Assembly: GCA_947624425.1 (NCBI GenBank) | Contig: CANQKG010000063.1 | Span: forward strand, 1-7,441 | Length of the DNA: 7,441 nucleotides | Source of the DNA: an uncultured Clostridia bacterium | GTDB lineage: Bacteria; Bacillota; Clostridia; Oscillospirales; Ruminococcaceae | Reading direction: 5' to 3' | Translations under genes and position numbers: made by a program | Part shown: piece after piece, positions 1 through 7,007 of the stretch | How the letters are laid out: each line of letters starts with the position of its first letter | How positions within the stretch are numbered: the stretch's first letter is position 1 | The notes under the pieces: generated by a model | Told to the model about the DNA's origin: nothing | The model's input: only the letters and a program-made list of their open reading frames with translations | Databases searched by the model: none

Positions 1-899
1 GCCAGCGCCACCTCGATCTGGCTGTCGTCCGGCTCTTTGGTGGTGATCCGCTGGAGCCACAGCCCCGGCGCCGAGATGATCCGGGTCAGCAGATTGTCGT
101 GCCGTCCCGCAAACTGGATGATCTCATAGGCAACGCCGACCACCACCGGGATCATCACCAGCTTCAAAACCACCCGCACCGCCATATTGTCCCAGGTCAG
201 AAAGGCGTTTACCAGCACGCTCACCAGCAGCACGATCAGAATAAAGCTGGTGCCGCAGCGGGGGTGGAACCGGCTGTGCCGCCGGACATTCTCCACCGTC
301 AGCTCCTCTCCCGCCTCATAGCAGGCGATCGACTTATGCTCCGCGCCGTGATAGGAAAAGGTACGGGCGATCTCCTTCATGCGGGAAACCGCCAGCATAT
401 AAACGACCAGCACGACGATTTTGATCAGTCCCTCCACCGGCGCCTTGCCGTACCCCAGCGGAATGACCCGGTCGATCCCCCGCACGATCAAAGCGGGCAG
501 ATACAAAAATAAGATAAGCGCCAGCCCGACGCCCAGCACTGCGCCGATCACCATGATGATATGAAACAGCTTGTCGCCGAAGAGATCTGTCAGCTTCTGC
601 TCAAAGGGGCTTAGCTCCTCGTCTCCGGTATCCAGCATATCCTGCTTCTCCGCCGAGCGCATCAAGCAGCGGTAGCCGAAGACCAGCGACTCGACAAAGC
701 TGAAGATCCCGCGGAGAAACGGTACCTTCCGGTACCACGGCGGAGCCGCCAAATTGGAGCAGGGAACGTCCTCCACGTCGATGCTGCCGTCGGGGAGCCG
801 GCAGGCCAGCACCGACCGCTTCATCCCCCGCATCATGATCCCTTCCATGACCGCCTGCCCGCCGATCCTTGTCTTCATGGGCGTTTTTTTCTCACTCAT
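1..899 (-). CDS. yqhQ: DUF1385 / YqhQ-family membrane protein, 3' end cut by window edge
   Basis: This is a polytopic membrane protein of the DUF1385 (YqhQ, COG3872) family, whose biochemical role is not established. The reading frame stays open from ATG at 899 to base 1, giving 299 residues with no stop, so the C-terminus lies outside the window; the family is usually a little over 300 residues, so only a short tail should be missing. Family signatures are clear: GGQAVMEG at residues 13-20, FSYHGAEHK at about 181-189, RFHPRCGT at about 210-217, and the near-terminal TKEPDDSQIEVAL. H184, H188, H212 and C215 could form a metal site (inference). Hydrophobic segments lie at about 113-139, 160-174, 218-235 and 240-262. 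The start is supported by AAAGGGA, with 7 bases between GGGA and the ATG. The start overlaps the 3' end of the histidine kinase gene by 8 bases, which suggests translational coupling. The family call is firm; the function is unknown. Confidence 0.93.
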   Translation of the reverse strand, partial: MSEKKTPMKTRIGGQAVMEGIMMRGMKRSVLACRLPDGSIDVEDVPCSNLAAPPWYRKVPFLRGIFSFVESLVFGYRCLMRSAEKQDMLDTGDEELSPFEQKLTDLFGDKLFHIIMVIGAVLGVGLALILFLYLPALIVRGIDRVIPLGYGKAPVEGLIKIVVLVVYMLAVSRMKEIARTFSYHGAEHKSIACYEAGEELTVENVRRHSRFHPRCGTSFILIVLLVSVLVNAFLTWDNMAVRVVLKLVMIPVVVGVAYEIIQFAGRHDNLLTRIISAPGLWLQRITTKEPDDSQIEVAL

Positions 900-2379
900 T
901 TGCCATTCCCTTTCCCGCGGCGCTGTCATTCGCCGCCGTTTCCCCCGTCATGGTGATCTCGGGCGCGCGGGTCTCCCCTTCCTCCATGACCGGAAGCTCG
1001 ATCACCACCGTGGTGCCGATCCCTTCCACGCTGTCCACCGTGAGCGTACCGTCGTGCATGGCGATGATCTCATTCGCCACCGCAAGCCCGATCCCCGAGC
1101 CGCGGCGGGTGACGTCGGCCTTATAAAATTTCTGCTTCACATAGGGCAGATCCTTCTTCGGGATGCCGATCCCCATGTCCGCCACGGTGATCCGCACCAC
1201 GCCGTCCGCCGCACGCGCCGTCACCGTGACGGTGCCGCCCGCGTTGGAGTATTTGATCGCGTTGTCGATGATATTGATAAACACCTGCCGCAGCCGGTTC
1301 CGATCCCCGAACACAAAGGGGAGCATCTCCGGCTCGTCATAAACCAGCGTGATCCGGTCATGGCGGGCGCGGGGGTTATACATCACCACCACCTCGCCAA
1401 GCTCTGCCAGCACGTCCATTTTGCTCCGCACCAGCGTGAACCGCCCGTTCTGGAGGCGGGAGAAATCCAAAAGCTCCTCCACCATCTCGCTCAGCCGTTC
1501 GGTTTCGGTGAGGATGACGTCCATTCCCTTTTCCATCAAAAGCACGTCGTTCGGGGTGCTTTGCAGCGTTTCTCCCCAGCCGCGGATCGCGGTCAGCGGA
1601 GTGCGCAGCTCATGGGAGATGGACGAGATAAACTCATTCTGGGTGTTCTTGCTGTTTTCCAGCTCGTCCGCCATATGGTTGATCGCCACGCAAAGCTCGC
1701 CCATCTCGTCGTCCCGTGCGATTGGGATCCGGACGTCCAGCTCGCCCTCGGCGATCTTCTGGGCGGCGAACCGCACCTGCCGCACCGGCATCACGATCGA
1801 CCGCACAAAATAGCTGCCCGATAAAACGGTGACGGTGACGATCACCGCGCAGAGCGCGCTGAACAGCAGCACCATGATCCAGATATTCTGATCCACCTCG
1901 GACAGCGAGGTGACCAGCCGCAGCGCGGTATAATCGCTGCTCCCGTCCTGCACGAGACGGGTGACCGCCAGCACCTTTTCGCCGGTGGATATCCTGCCGA
2001 TAAAGGCGCCGGTGCCGTCGTCATTTTCCAGCGCGGCGTCATAGTCGGGCATCTTTTCGATCCCGGTGTTCCCGAAGCCGGAGGAGGTCACGGCGATATT
2101 CCCCTGATAGTTGATCGCCATCAGCTCGACCTTTGCCTTATCCGAGTAGTTTTCCACCAGTCCCCGGATCTCGGTCGAAAGGTTGGCGGTGGGATCGGCC
2201 GTCACCGAGGAAAGAGTGACCGATAGGTTCCCCGCGCGGGTGCGCATCGCCTGCTCCACCCCCGAATAGTAGACATTCTGAAGCACGAAGAAGAACGCCA
2301 CATCCAGCGCGACCAGCACGCCGATCAGCAGTCCCACGCTGTTGAGCAGCCACCGGCGGGTTATGCTGTGTATCGCCAC
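892..2379 (-). CDS. HAMP-domain sensor histidine kinase
   Basis: This is a membrane-bound sensor kinase that should autophosphorylate on histidine and pass the phosphate to the response regulator encoded just upstream. The 495 residues read as: TM helix about 11-36, extracytoplasmic sensor region about 37-165, TM helix about 166-192, HAMP about 190-243, HisKA dimerisation domain with the H-box SHELRTP (phospho-acceptor H256), and an HATPase_c domain. In the ATPase domain the N-box has N369 and N373, the G1 box is DMGIGIP with D401, the F-box is KFYKAD around 417, and the G2 box is RRGSGIGLA at 425-433. All catalytic boxes look intact. There is no PAS domain between HAMP and HisKA. Residues 465-495 form a low-complexity tail beyond the ATPase fold. 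The start is GTG at 2379, supported by AAAGGGGG 7 bases upstream; no ATG fits better. The cognate regulator lies 37 bases upstream. General architecture resembles PhoR/ResE/WalK kinases, but the signal cannot be named. Confidence 0.95.
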   Translation of the reverse strand: MAIHSITRRWLLNSVGLLIGVLVALDVAFFFVLQNVYYSGVEQAMRTRAGNLSVTLSSVTADPTANLSTEIRGLVENYSDKAKVELMAINYQGNIAVTSSGFGNTGIEKMPDYDAALENDDGTGAFIGRISTGEKVLAVTRLVQDGSSDYTALRLVTSLSEVDQNIWIMVLLFSALCAVIVTVTVLSGSYFVRSIVMPVRQVRFAAQKIAEGELDVRIPIARDDEMGELCVAINHMADELENSKNTQNEFISSISHELRTPLTAIRGWGETLQSTPNDVLLMEKGMDVILTETERLSEMVEELLDFSRLQNGRFTLVRSKMDVLAELGEVVVMYNPRARHDRITLVYDEPEMLPFVFGDRNRLRQVFINIIDNAIKYSNAGGTVTVTARAADGVVRITVADMGIGIPKKDLPYVKQKFYKADVTRRGSGIGLAVANEIIAMHDGTLTVDSVEGIGTTVVIELPVMEEGETRAPEITMTGETAANDSAAGKGMANE

Positions 2380-2416
2380 GCCCGTTCCCCCTTTCGTCCT
2401 TCTTTCGCCTTTTAAG

Positions 2417-3109
2417 CTATCCTTCCCACTTGTAGCCGAAGCCCCAGACCGTCACGATATACTGCGGGTTGGAGGGTTCGTCCTCGATCTTCATCCGCAG
2501 CCGGCGGATGTTCACGTCGACGATCTTCACGTCGCCGTAATAGTTTTCGCCCCAGATCTCCATTAAGATCTTGGTGCGCTCCAGCGCCACGTTCCGGTGC
2601 CGGAAAAAATACTCCATGATCTGGTACTCCACCTGGGTCAAATCGATCGGTCTGCCGTTCTTTTTCAGCGAACGGCTTTTCATATTCAGCACAAAAGGCC
2701 CGCTTTCGATCTCGCGGAGGTCCTGCTCGCCGCCCACCAGCGACACCCGCCGGTAGATGGCGTCCACCCTCGCGACCAGCTCGGAGGGAGAAAAGGGCTT
2801 TGTGAGATAATCGTCCGCGCCCTGCATCAGGCTGCCCACCTTGTCCATCTCCTGCGATTTGGCGGTCAGCATAATGATCCCAAGCCGTCCCGAGCGGCGG
2901 CGCAGCTCCTTGCAGACCGTCACCCCGTCGATCCCCGGCATCATGATGTCCAGCACCGCGATATCAAACGCACCCCGCGCCTCGTCAAAGGCGGCAAGCG
3001 CCGCTTCGCCGCAGTCCACGCCGACCACCTCGTAGCCAGAACGCTCCAGATTGATGACCACGAAATCGCGGATGGCGTCTTCATCTTCACAAACCAAAAT
3101 GCGTTTCAT
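2417..3109 (-). CDS. OmpR/PhoB-family response regulator
   Basis: This is a 230-residue cytoplasmic transcription factor, normal length for the OmpR family, and should be the partner of the kinase encoded 37 bases downstream. The receiver domain (about 1-120) has acidic pocket residues E8/D9, phospho-acceptor D54 in VLDIMMPG, the switch threonine T82 in MLTAK and K104 in TKPFSP. The winged-helix DNA-binding domain (about 135-228) has the recognition-helix sequence VDVNIRRLRMKIE at 197-209 and the wing TVWGFGYKW at 220-228. The ATG at 3109 follows a strong GGAGG SD, 7 bases away, whose first G is the last base of the upstream lipoprotein stop codon, so translation of the two genes is probably linked. 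The gap between the genes is 11 bases. The family call is secure; the regulon is unknown. Autoregulation from the promoter ahead of the lipoprotein gene is plausible but only inferred. Confidence 0.96.
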   Translation of the reverse strand: MKRILVCEDEDAIRDFVVINLERSGYEVVGVDCGEAALAAFDEARGAFDIAVLDIMMPGIDGVTVCKELRRRSGRLGIIMLTAKSQEMDKVGSLMQGADDYLTKPFSPSELVARVDAIYRRVSLVGGEQDLREIESGPFVLNMKSRSLKKNGRPIDLTQVEYQIMEYFFRHRNVALERTKILMEIWGENYYGDVKIVDVNIRRLRMKIEDEPSNPQYIVTVWGFGYKWEG

Positions 3110-3120
3110 ACCGTTACCTC

Positions 3121-4395
3121 CTAGTTATAGCTGTAAAACCGCTCGCTGAGCCTCCCGACGTCGGTGGCAAGATCGCTGCTGCACCGGTTGACCACCTGCG
3201 CCGCATAGAGGTACTGCCCTGCCGAGCCGATCACGGCGTAATCATAGGGCATCTCGTCCCGCTCGCTCCGCCGGAAGGTCTGGAGCCGGAACACCTCGCC
3301 GCCGGTCGCGGCCTCGGTGCAGACCGTCTCGCCGGTGTCCACCACGGTGCGGAAGGTAAGCCGCGCGGCCTCCTCCTCGGTGAACAAAAGCGCGTAGCCC
3401 GCCGCCAGATCCAGGTAACTCACCGTCACGGTGGAAAGCCTGCGTTCGGCCGGATCGAACTGCTGCCAGAAAACCCAATAGGGCGCATCGTCGGATATCG
3501 CGGGATAAGCCGTCATGGCCTGCTGCCGCGGGATCAGGCAAACGCCGTTTTCCGCAATGTCCCGGCAGCCCTGCCGGAAGGTGCGGGCGGTCTGCCGCCG
3601 CAGATCGCTTCCGATCAGGCGGCCGTCCTCCCAATAATACAGCTCGGTATAATAGGAGCCGGCGCCCTGCACATAGTCCACATAAAGCGCCTGCCTGCCG
3701 TCCGGCATCTGCCCGCTTCGCATCTGCAAAAGCGACAGCGAGGCGGAGCCGATCTCCAGCTCATCCGTTTCGGTCAGCTTCCCGTTTTCCTCCTGCACCA
3801 CCGTCAAAAACAGGCTGTCCTGCTCGTCGCTCAGCCGGAACAAAAACAGCTCATCCAGCCCGTCCGCATCGATATCGGTCACCGAAAAAGCGGTGTAGCC
3901 CGCCGTATAGATCATGCTGATGTTCCCGTCCAGATACTGATAGGCGGAAAGGCTCCTTTGGGATTTGTTCTCCCCCTGTGCGCCCACCAGCGTCACCGAG
4001 CCGCTCCCGAACAGGTTCGCGAACACCACCTTGTCGATCTCGTTCCCCTCGACCGCGATATTGGCAACGCCGTGCCACTCGTTTTCCTCGTCGGTGTCCA
4101 CCACGAAGATATGCACATAGGCGTCCGCCGCCTGCGACTGGTAAAAGGCCAGCGCCTCATCGCCCTCGGCGCCGTCCAGATCGTGGAGCAGAAAGGCCGA
4201 GCGGTTGTCCCCCTCCTTGGGATATTTGAGGGTCAGGTTCCTCCCCTCGGCGCCGGTGAGGGCGTTATAGATCTCGGTCTGCCGCTCAGAGAGCCGCGGC
4301 GCTTCCAGCAGGGCATCCACCGCGTCGGGCGAAAAGGCGCAGCCGCCGCAGGGCAGCAGCAGTACGCACAAAAGCGCCGCCAACCATCGTTTCAT
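3121..4395 (-). CDS. secreted lipoprotein with FG-GAP/VCBS-like repeats
   Basis: This is a predicted lipoprotein of 424 residues, tethered outside the membrane. The N-terminus is MKRW, a hydrophobic stretch to about residue 15, then PCGGC, giving a lipobox-like site with C19 as the likely lipidated cysteine. The body has at least two acidic, Ca-loop-like motifs typical of FG-GAP/VCBS beta-propeller blades: LLHDLDGAEGDEALAF at about 69-84 and VTDIDADGLDELFLF at about 172-186. A degenerate one may sit near 126-140. The rest shows alternating beta strands with no catalytic motif I recognise. An upstream in-frame ATG at 4446 would add 17 residues, but it lies only about 8 bases past the predicted transcription start and has no SD. 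The ATG at 4395 puts the signal peptide at the very N-terminus and has AGGGG about 10 bases upstream. It is first in the unit with the regulator and kinase, so an accessory or sensing role for that system is reasonable but unproven. Confidence 0.85.
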   Translation of the reverse strand: MKRWLAALLCVLLLPCGGCAFSPDAVDALLEAPRLSERQTEIYNALTGAEGRNLTLKYPKEGDNRSAFLLHDLDGAEGDEALAFYQSQAADAYVHIFVVDTDEENEWHGVANIAVEGNEIDKVVFANLFGSGSVTLVGAQGENKSQRSLSAYQYLDGNISMIYTAGYTAFSVTDIDADGLDELFLFRLSDEQDSLFLTVVQEENGKLTETDELEIGSASLSLLQMRSGQMPDGRQALYVDYVQGAGSYYTELYYWEDGRLIGSDLRRQTARTFRQGCRDIAENGVCLIPRQQAMTAYPAISDDAPYWVFWQQFDPAERRLSTVTVSYLDLAAGYALLFTEEEAARLTFRTVVDTGETVCTEAATGGEVFRLQTFRRSERDEMPYDYAVIGSAGQYLYAAQVVNRCSSDLATDVGRLSERFYSYN

Positions 4396-4460
4396 TTTCC
4401 CGACGCCCCTTTCGCCTGCCGTTTCCCGATTGATGCACATATCCACCCATTATCCATTGA

Positions 4461-4489
4461 AGTATACCACATTCCGGCTCAAAACGCAA
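4461..4489 (-). promoter_or_regulatory. predicted sigma-A promoter for the lipoprotein-regulator-kinase-yqhQ unit
   Basis: Reading the minus strand, TTGCGT (4489-4484) is followed by a 17-base spacer and TATACT (4466-4461). A TG dinucleotide one base before the -10 (4469-4468) makes it an extended -10 element. Transcription would begin near 4454, leaving a leader of about 59 bases before the ATG at 4395. The -35 matches consensus at only three of six positions, so the extended -10 probably matters. Confidence 0.7.
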
Positions 4490-4543
4490 GAAAAATAAAC
4501 GCTTCCCCTCCCGCCCGCAAAGGGAGAAAATCCCGTTTGTCGC

Positions 4544-4572
4544 TTGTATTTTTCGACCCGCTGTGCTATACT
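4544..4572 (+). promoter_or_regulatory. predicted sigma-A promoter for nadBC
   Basis: TTGTAT (4544-4549), a 17-base spacer and TATACT (4567-4572) with an extended -10 TG at 4564-4565. Transcription should start near 4579, about 35 bases before the nadB ATG at 4614. It diverges from the lipoprotein-operon promoter; the two -35 boxes are 54 bases apart, so a regulator bound between them could affect both. No NiaR or other NAD-repressor operator could be recognised with confidence. Confidence 0.7.
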
Positions 4573-4613
4573 GGGTGAAAATGACGCCGTCGTTTGGCAG
4601 GAAGGAACCTTTT

Positions 4614-6071
4614 ATGTATCCTCGCTATGATGTTTTGATCGTCGGGAGCGGCGCTTCCGGGCTATTTACAGCGCTTCATCTCCGGCCGGACTGCCGGGTG
4701 CTTTTGCTGAGCAAGCAGGATTTCACTCTCAGCAATTCCTCCCTCGCGCAGGGCGGCGTGGCAAGCGTGTTTGACACGGCGCATGATAAAGAGGAGTTCC
4801 ATGTCAACGACACCATGATCGCCGGCGGCTTCCGCAACCGTCCCGCCGCCGTCAATCAGCTGGTGCATAAGGGCCCCGACAACGTGCGGGAGCTGTTTTC
4901 CTACGATGTGGACTTCGACCGGAACGAGGACGGCTCGATCCATCTGACGCTGGAGGGCGGTCACTGCCGTCCCCGCATCCTTCATCATAAGGACGCCACC
5001 GGCGCCGAGATCGTGAAAAAGCTGCTGGCGGCGGTGCAGAAGCTGCCGAACGTCACCATGGTTCCCTTTGCCCATCTGTGCGACTTAAAGCAGACCGCAG
5101 GCGGCTTTTCCGCCGATATTCTGAAAGACGGCGCGCACCGCTATGTCACGGCGCGGTACTGCGTTCTTGCCACCGGCGGGATCGGGCGGGTGTATGAGTA
5201 CACCACAAACTCCGCCATCGCCACCGGGGACGGGATCGCGCTCGCCTACCGCATGGGAGCGACCATCCGGCACCTTCACTATGTCCAGTTCCACCCCACC
5301 GCCTTTGCCAACAAGGCCACCAGAGAGTGCTTTTTGATCTCCGAATCGGTGCGGGGCGAGGGCGCCTACCTCTTAAACGGGAACGGCGAGCGGTTCATGC
5401 ACAAATACGACGACCGCCTGGAATTGGCGCCCCGCGACGTGGTCTCCCAAAGCATCATGCGGGAGGAGGCCGTCACCGGCAGCCGCAGCTTTTATCTGGA
5501 TATCACCCACAAGGATCCCGATTTCGTCCGGCAGCGGTTCCCGATGATCTACCAAAACCTGCTGTCGCAGGGGATCGACATGACTAAGGATCGGATCCCG
5601 GTCTATCCCTGTCAGCATTATCTGATGGGCGGGATCGACGTAGACCTCAAAGCGCGCACCTCGATCGACCGGCTCTACGCCGTGGGAGAATGCTCTCATA
5701 CCGGCGTACACGGGGCGAACCGGCTGGCTTCCAATTCGCTTTTGGAAGCGCTGGTGTTCTCCCATGAGGCGGCGGACGACATCAACGCCCGGCTCTCCGC
5801 CGATACCGCCTGGCCGGAGGATCAGCCCTTCCCCGTCGACGATGCCGAAGAAGAAATCCCGACCGGGATCCGCACCGAAATTCGCGCCATCATGCAGCAG
5901 TCGGATTTCGTGATCCCACGGGTGGACATCGCAAAGGGGTCGATCGGGCGGGTGCAGTCCCTCAAGGAGCTGCTGGACACCCACCCCTACAAGGTCACGC
6001 CCGCCTATGTCGAGGCGAGAAGCCTTGCAACGATCGCCTATCTGATCCTCAAAGAAGTCATACAGATGTGA
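4614..6071 (+). CDS. nadB: L-aspartate oxidase
   Basis: This FAD enzyme oxidises L-aspartate to iminoaspartate, the first step of de novo NAD synthesis, in the cytoplasm. The 485 residues begin with a dinucleotide-binding fold: DVLIVGSGASG, with G11, G13 and G16. Further family motifs are SSLAQGGVA at 42-50, EGGHCRPRILHHKDATG around 114-130, VLATGGIGRVYE at 184-195, QFHPTA with H227, SESVRGEGAYL with R247 and E249, LAPRDVVS with R274, PCQHYLMGG with H335, and GANRLASNSLLEAL with R370. These match the active-site and FAD residues known in NadB; E114 in EGGH fits the acidic residue thought to favour aspartate over succinate, arguing against a fumarate reductase or succinate dehydrogenase subunit. 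It is shorter than the roughly 540-residue E. coli enzyme, mainly at the C-terminus. An earlier GTG at 4563 overlaps the promoter and is rejected; ATG 4614 follows AAGGA 7 bases upstream. nadC begins 10 bases after its stop. Confidence 0.96.
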   Translation: MYPRYDVLIVGSGASGLFTALHLRPDCRVLLLSKQDFTLSNSSLAQGGVASVFDTAHDKEEFHVNDTMIAGGFRNRPAAVNQLVHKGPDNVRELFSYDVDFDRNEDGSIHLTLEGGHCRPRILHHKDATGAEIVKKLLAAVQKLPNVTMVPFAHLCDLKQTAGGFSADILKDGAHRYVTARYCVLATGGIGRVYEYTTNSAIATGDGIALAYRMGATIRHLHYVQFHPTAFANKATRECFLISESVRGEGAYLLNGNGERFMHKYDDRLELAPRDVVSQSIMREEAVTGSRSFYLDITHKDPDFVRQRFPMIYQNLLSQGIDMTKDRIPVYPCQHYLMGGIDVDLKARTSIDRLYAVGECSHTGVHGANRLASNSLLEALVFSHEAADDINARLSADTAWPEDQPFPVDDAEEEIPTGIRTEIRAIMQQSDFVIPRVDIAKGSIGRVQSLKELLDTHPYKVTPAYVEARSLATIAYLILKEVIQM

Positions 6072-6081
6072 GGGAAAAGCC

Positions 6082-6918
6082 ATGAAATTACCGCAGTTTT
6101 ATCTGGACGATGTGATCCTCCGCGCCCTGCGGGAGGATATCAATTATATCGACGTGACCGGCGATTATCTGCTGGACGAAAACGCCCTTTCCCATGCCGT
6201 CTTCCTCTCGAAGGATACCGGCGTGCTGGCGGGGATCGACGCGGCCGAGCGGGTATTCGCCCTGCTGGACGACCGCTGTGCCTTCACCGTCCATAAAAAG
6301 GACGGCGACCGGATCCAAAAGGGGGATATCATCGCCGAGCTGGACGGGCCGACCGTCTCCCTCCTCAAGGGGGAGCGGACGGCGCTCAACCTCCTCCAGC
6401 ATATGTCGGGGATCGCCACGGCAACCCGCAAATGTGTGGACGCGGTAGCGGGGACCCGCGCCGTCATCACCGAAACAAGGAAGACCCTGCCGGGACTTCG
6501 CGCTCTCCAAAAATACGCCGTTGTGGCAGGCGGCGGACGGAACCACCGGTTCAATCTCTCGGACGCGGCGATGCTCAAGGATAACCACATCGACGCCTAC
6601 GGCTCTCTGACCGCGGCGGTGGAAGCGCTCCGCGCACGGGCAGGGCATATGATGAAGATCGAGGTGGAGACCCGCACTCTCGACGAGCTGGACGAAGCGC
6701 TGGCGGTCGGCGCCGACGTCATCATGCTGGACAACATGGACTGCGATACCATGCGGGAAGCGGTGCGCCGCACGGCAGGACGCGCCCGGCTGGAAGCCTC
6801 CGGCAATATCACCGAGGAAAATATCCGCGCGGTCGCTGAAACCGGCGTGGATATCATCTCCCTCGGCGCGCTGACCCACTCGGTCAAATGCTTCGACATC
6901 TCGATGCGGATCGTCTGA
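6082..6918 (+). CDS. nadC: quinolinate phosphoribosyltransferase (decarboxylating)
   Basis: This enzyme converts quinolinate and PRPP to nicotinate mononucleotide, CO2 and pyrophosphate, the step that joins de novo synthesis to the NAD salvage route. At 278 residues it has the normal family length. An N-terminal open-sandwich part (about 1-110) leads into the alpha/beta barrel. Recognisable motifs are GERTALNLLQHMSGIAT at 97-113, ETRKTLPGLR at 131-140 (R133, K134), GGGRNHRFNLSD at 150-161 (H155, R156), MLKDNH with K166, KIEVET with E194 and E196, MLDNM with D217, EASGNI at 238-243 and SLGALTHS at 260-267. These are the phosphate, quinolinate and PRPP contacts of known NadC proteins, all present. 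The start is supported by GAGGG, whose first two bases belong to the nadB stop codon, with 7 bases before the ATG. The 10-base gap and shared SD/stop point to one transcript with nadB. I see no convincing terminator after it. Confidence 0.97.
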   Translation: MKLPQFYLDDVILRALREDINYIDVTGDYLLDENALSHAVFLSKDTGVLAGIDAAERVFALLDDRCAFTVHKKDGDRIQKGDIIAELDGPTVSLLKGERTALNLLQHMSGIATATRKCVDAVAGTRAVITETRKTLPGLRALQKYAVVAGGGRNHRFNLSDAAMLKDNHIDAYGSLTAAVEALRARAGHMMKIEVETRTLDELDEALAVGADVIMLDNMDCDTMREAVRRTAGRARLEASGNITEENIRAVAETGVDIISLGALTHSVKCFDISMRIV

Positions 6919-6951
6919 TTTTCCGCAAGAGCAAAAAATTGTGAAAAGATA

Positions 6952-6980
6952 TTGCTTTTTTCAGCAAATTTGTGTATACT
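6952..6980 (+). promoter_or_regulatory. predicted sigma-A promoter for the acidic membrane protein gene
   Basis: TTGCTT (6952-6957), a 17-base spacer and TATACT (6975-6980). A TGTG run immediately precedes the -10, but the TG is not in the exact extended -10 position. The predicted start near 6987 is about 20 bases before the ATG at 7008, leaving just room for the SD. Local sequence is clearly AT-richer than the genes on either side, as expected for a promoter. Confidence 0.65.
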
Positions 6981-7007
6981 AAAAAGAACAAGGGAAGGAG
7001 TGTTATC

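Noticed and set aside
754..1824. Long plus-strand open frame of 356 codons opposite the histidine kinase gene
   Set aside because: It lies antisense to a gene with every kinase motif intact; its product is rich in His, Arg, Asp and Pro with no domain, as expected for the shadow of GC-rich coding DNA.
4396..4446. Longer N-terminus for the lipoprotein from ATG at 4446
   Set aside because: It would leave only about an 8-base leader, has no SD, and would bury the signal peptide 17 residues into the protein.
4490..4543. NAD-responsive operator (NiaR type) upstream of nadB
   Set aside because: Only short 4-5 bp inverted repeats are present; nothing matches an operator that I could name with confidence.
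3958..4578. Plus-strand open frame crossing the lipoprotein gene and the divergent promoter region
   Set aside because: It is antisense to the lipoprotein and runs through both predicted promoters, ending inside the nadB -10 region.
4563..4613. Longer N-terminus for NadB from GTG at 4563
   Set aside because: The codon overlaps the predicted -10 element, and the FAD-binding motif normally begins within a few residues of the start, as it does from ATG 4614.
5373..6083. Minus-strand open frame of 236 codons opposite nadB
   Set aside because: nadB carries all family motifs over this stretch; the antisense product has no recognisable domain and no SD-supported start.
6919..6965. Possible terminator between nadC and the small acidic protein gene
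   Set aside because: There is a T-run at 6956-6961, but the only visible stem is about four pairs (GCAA/TTGC); this is better read as AT-rich promoter DNA.
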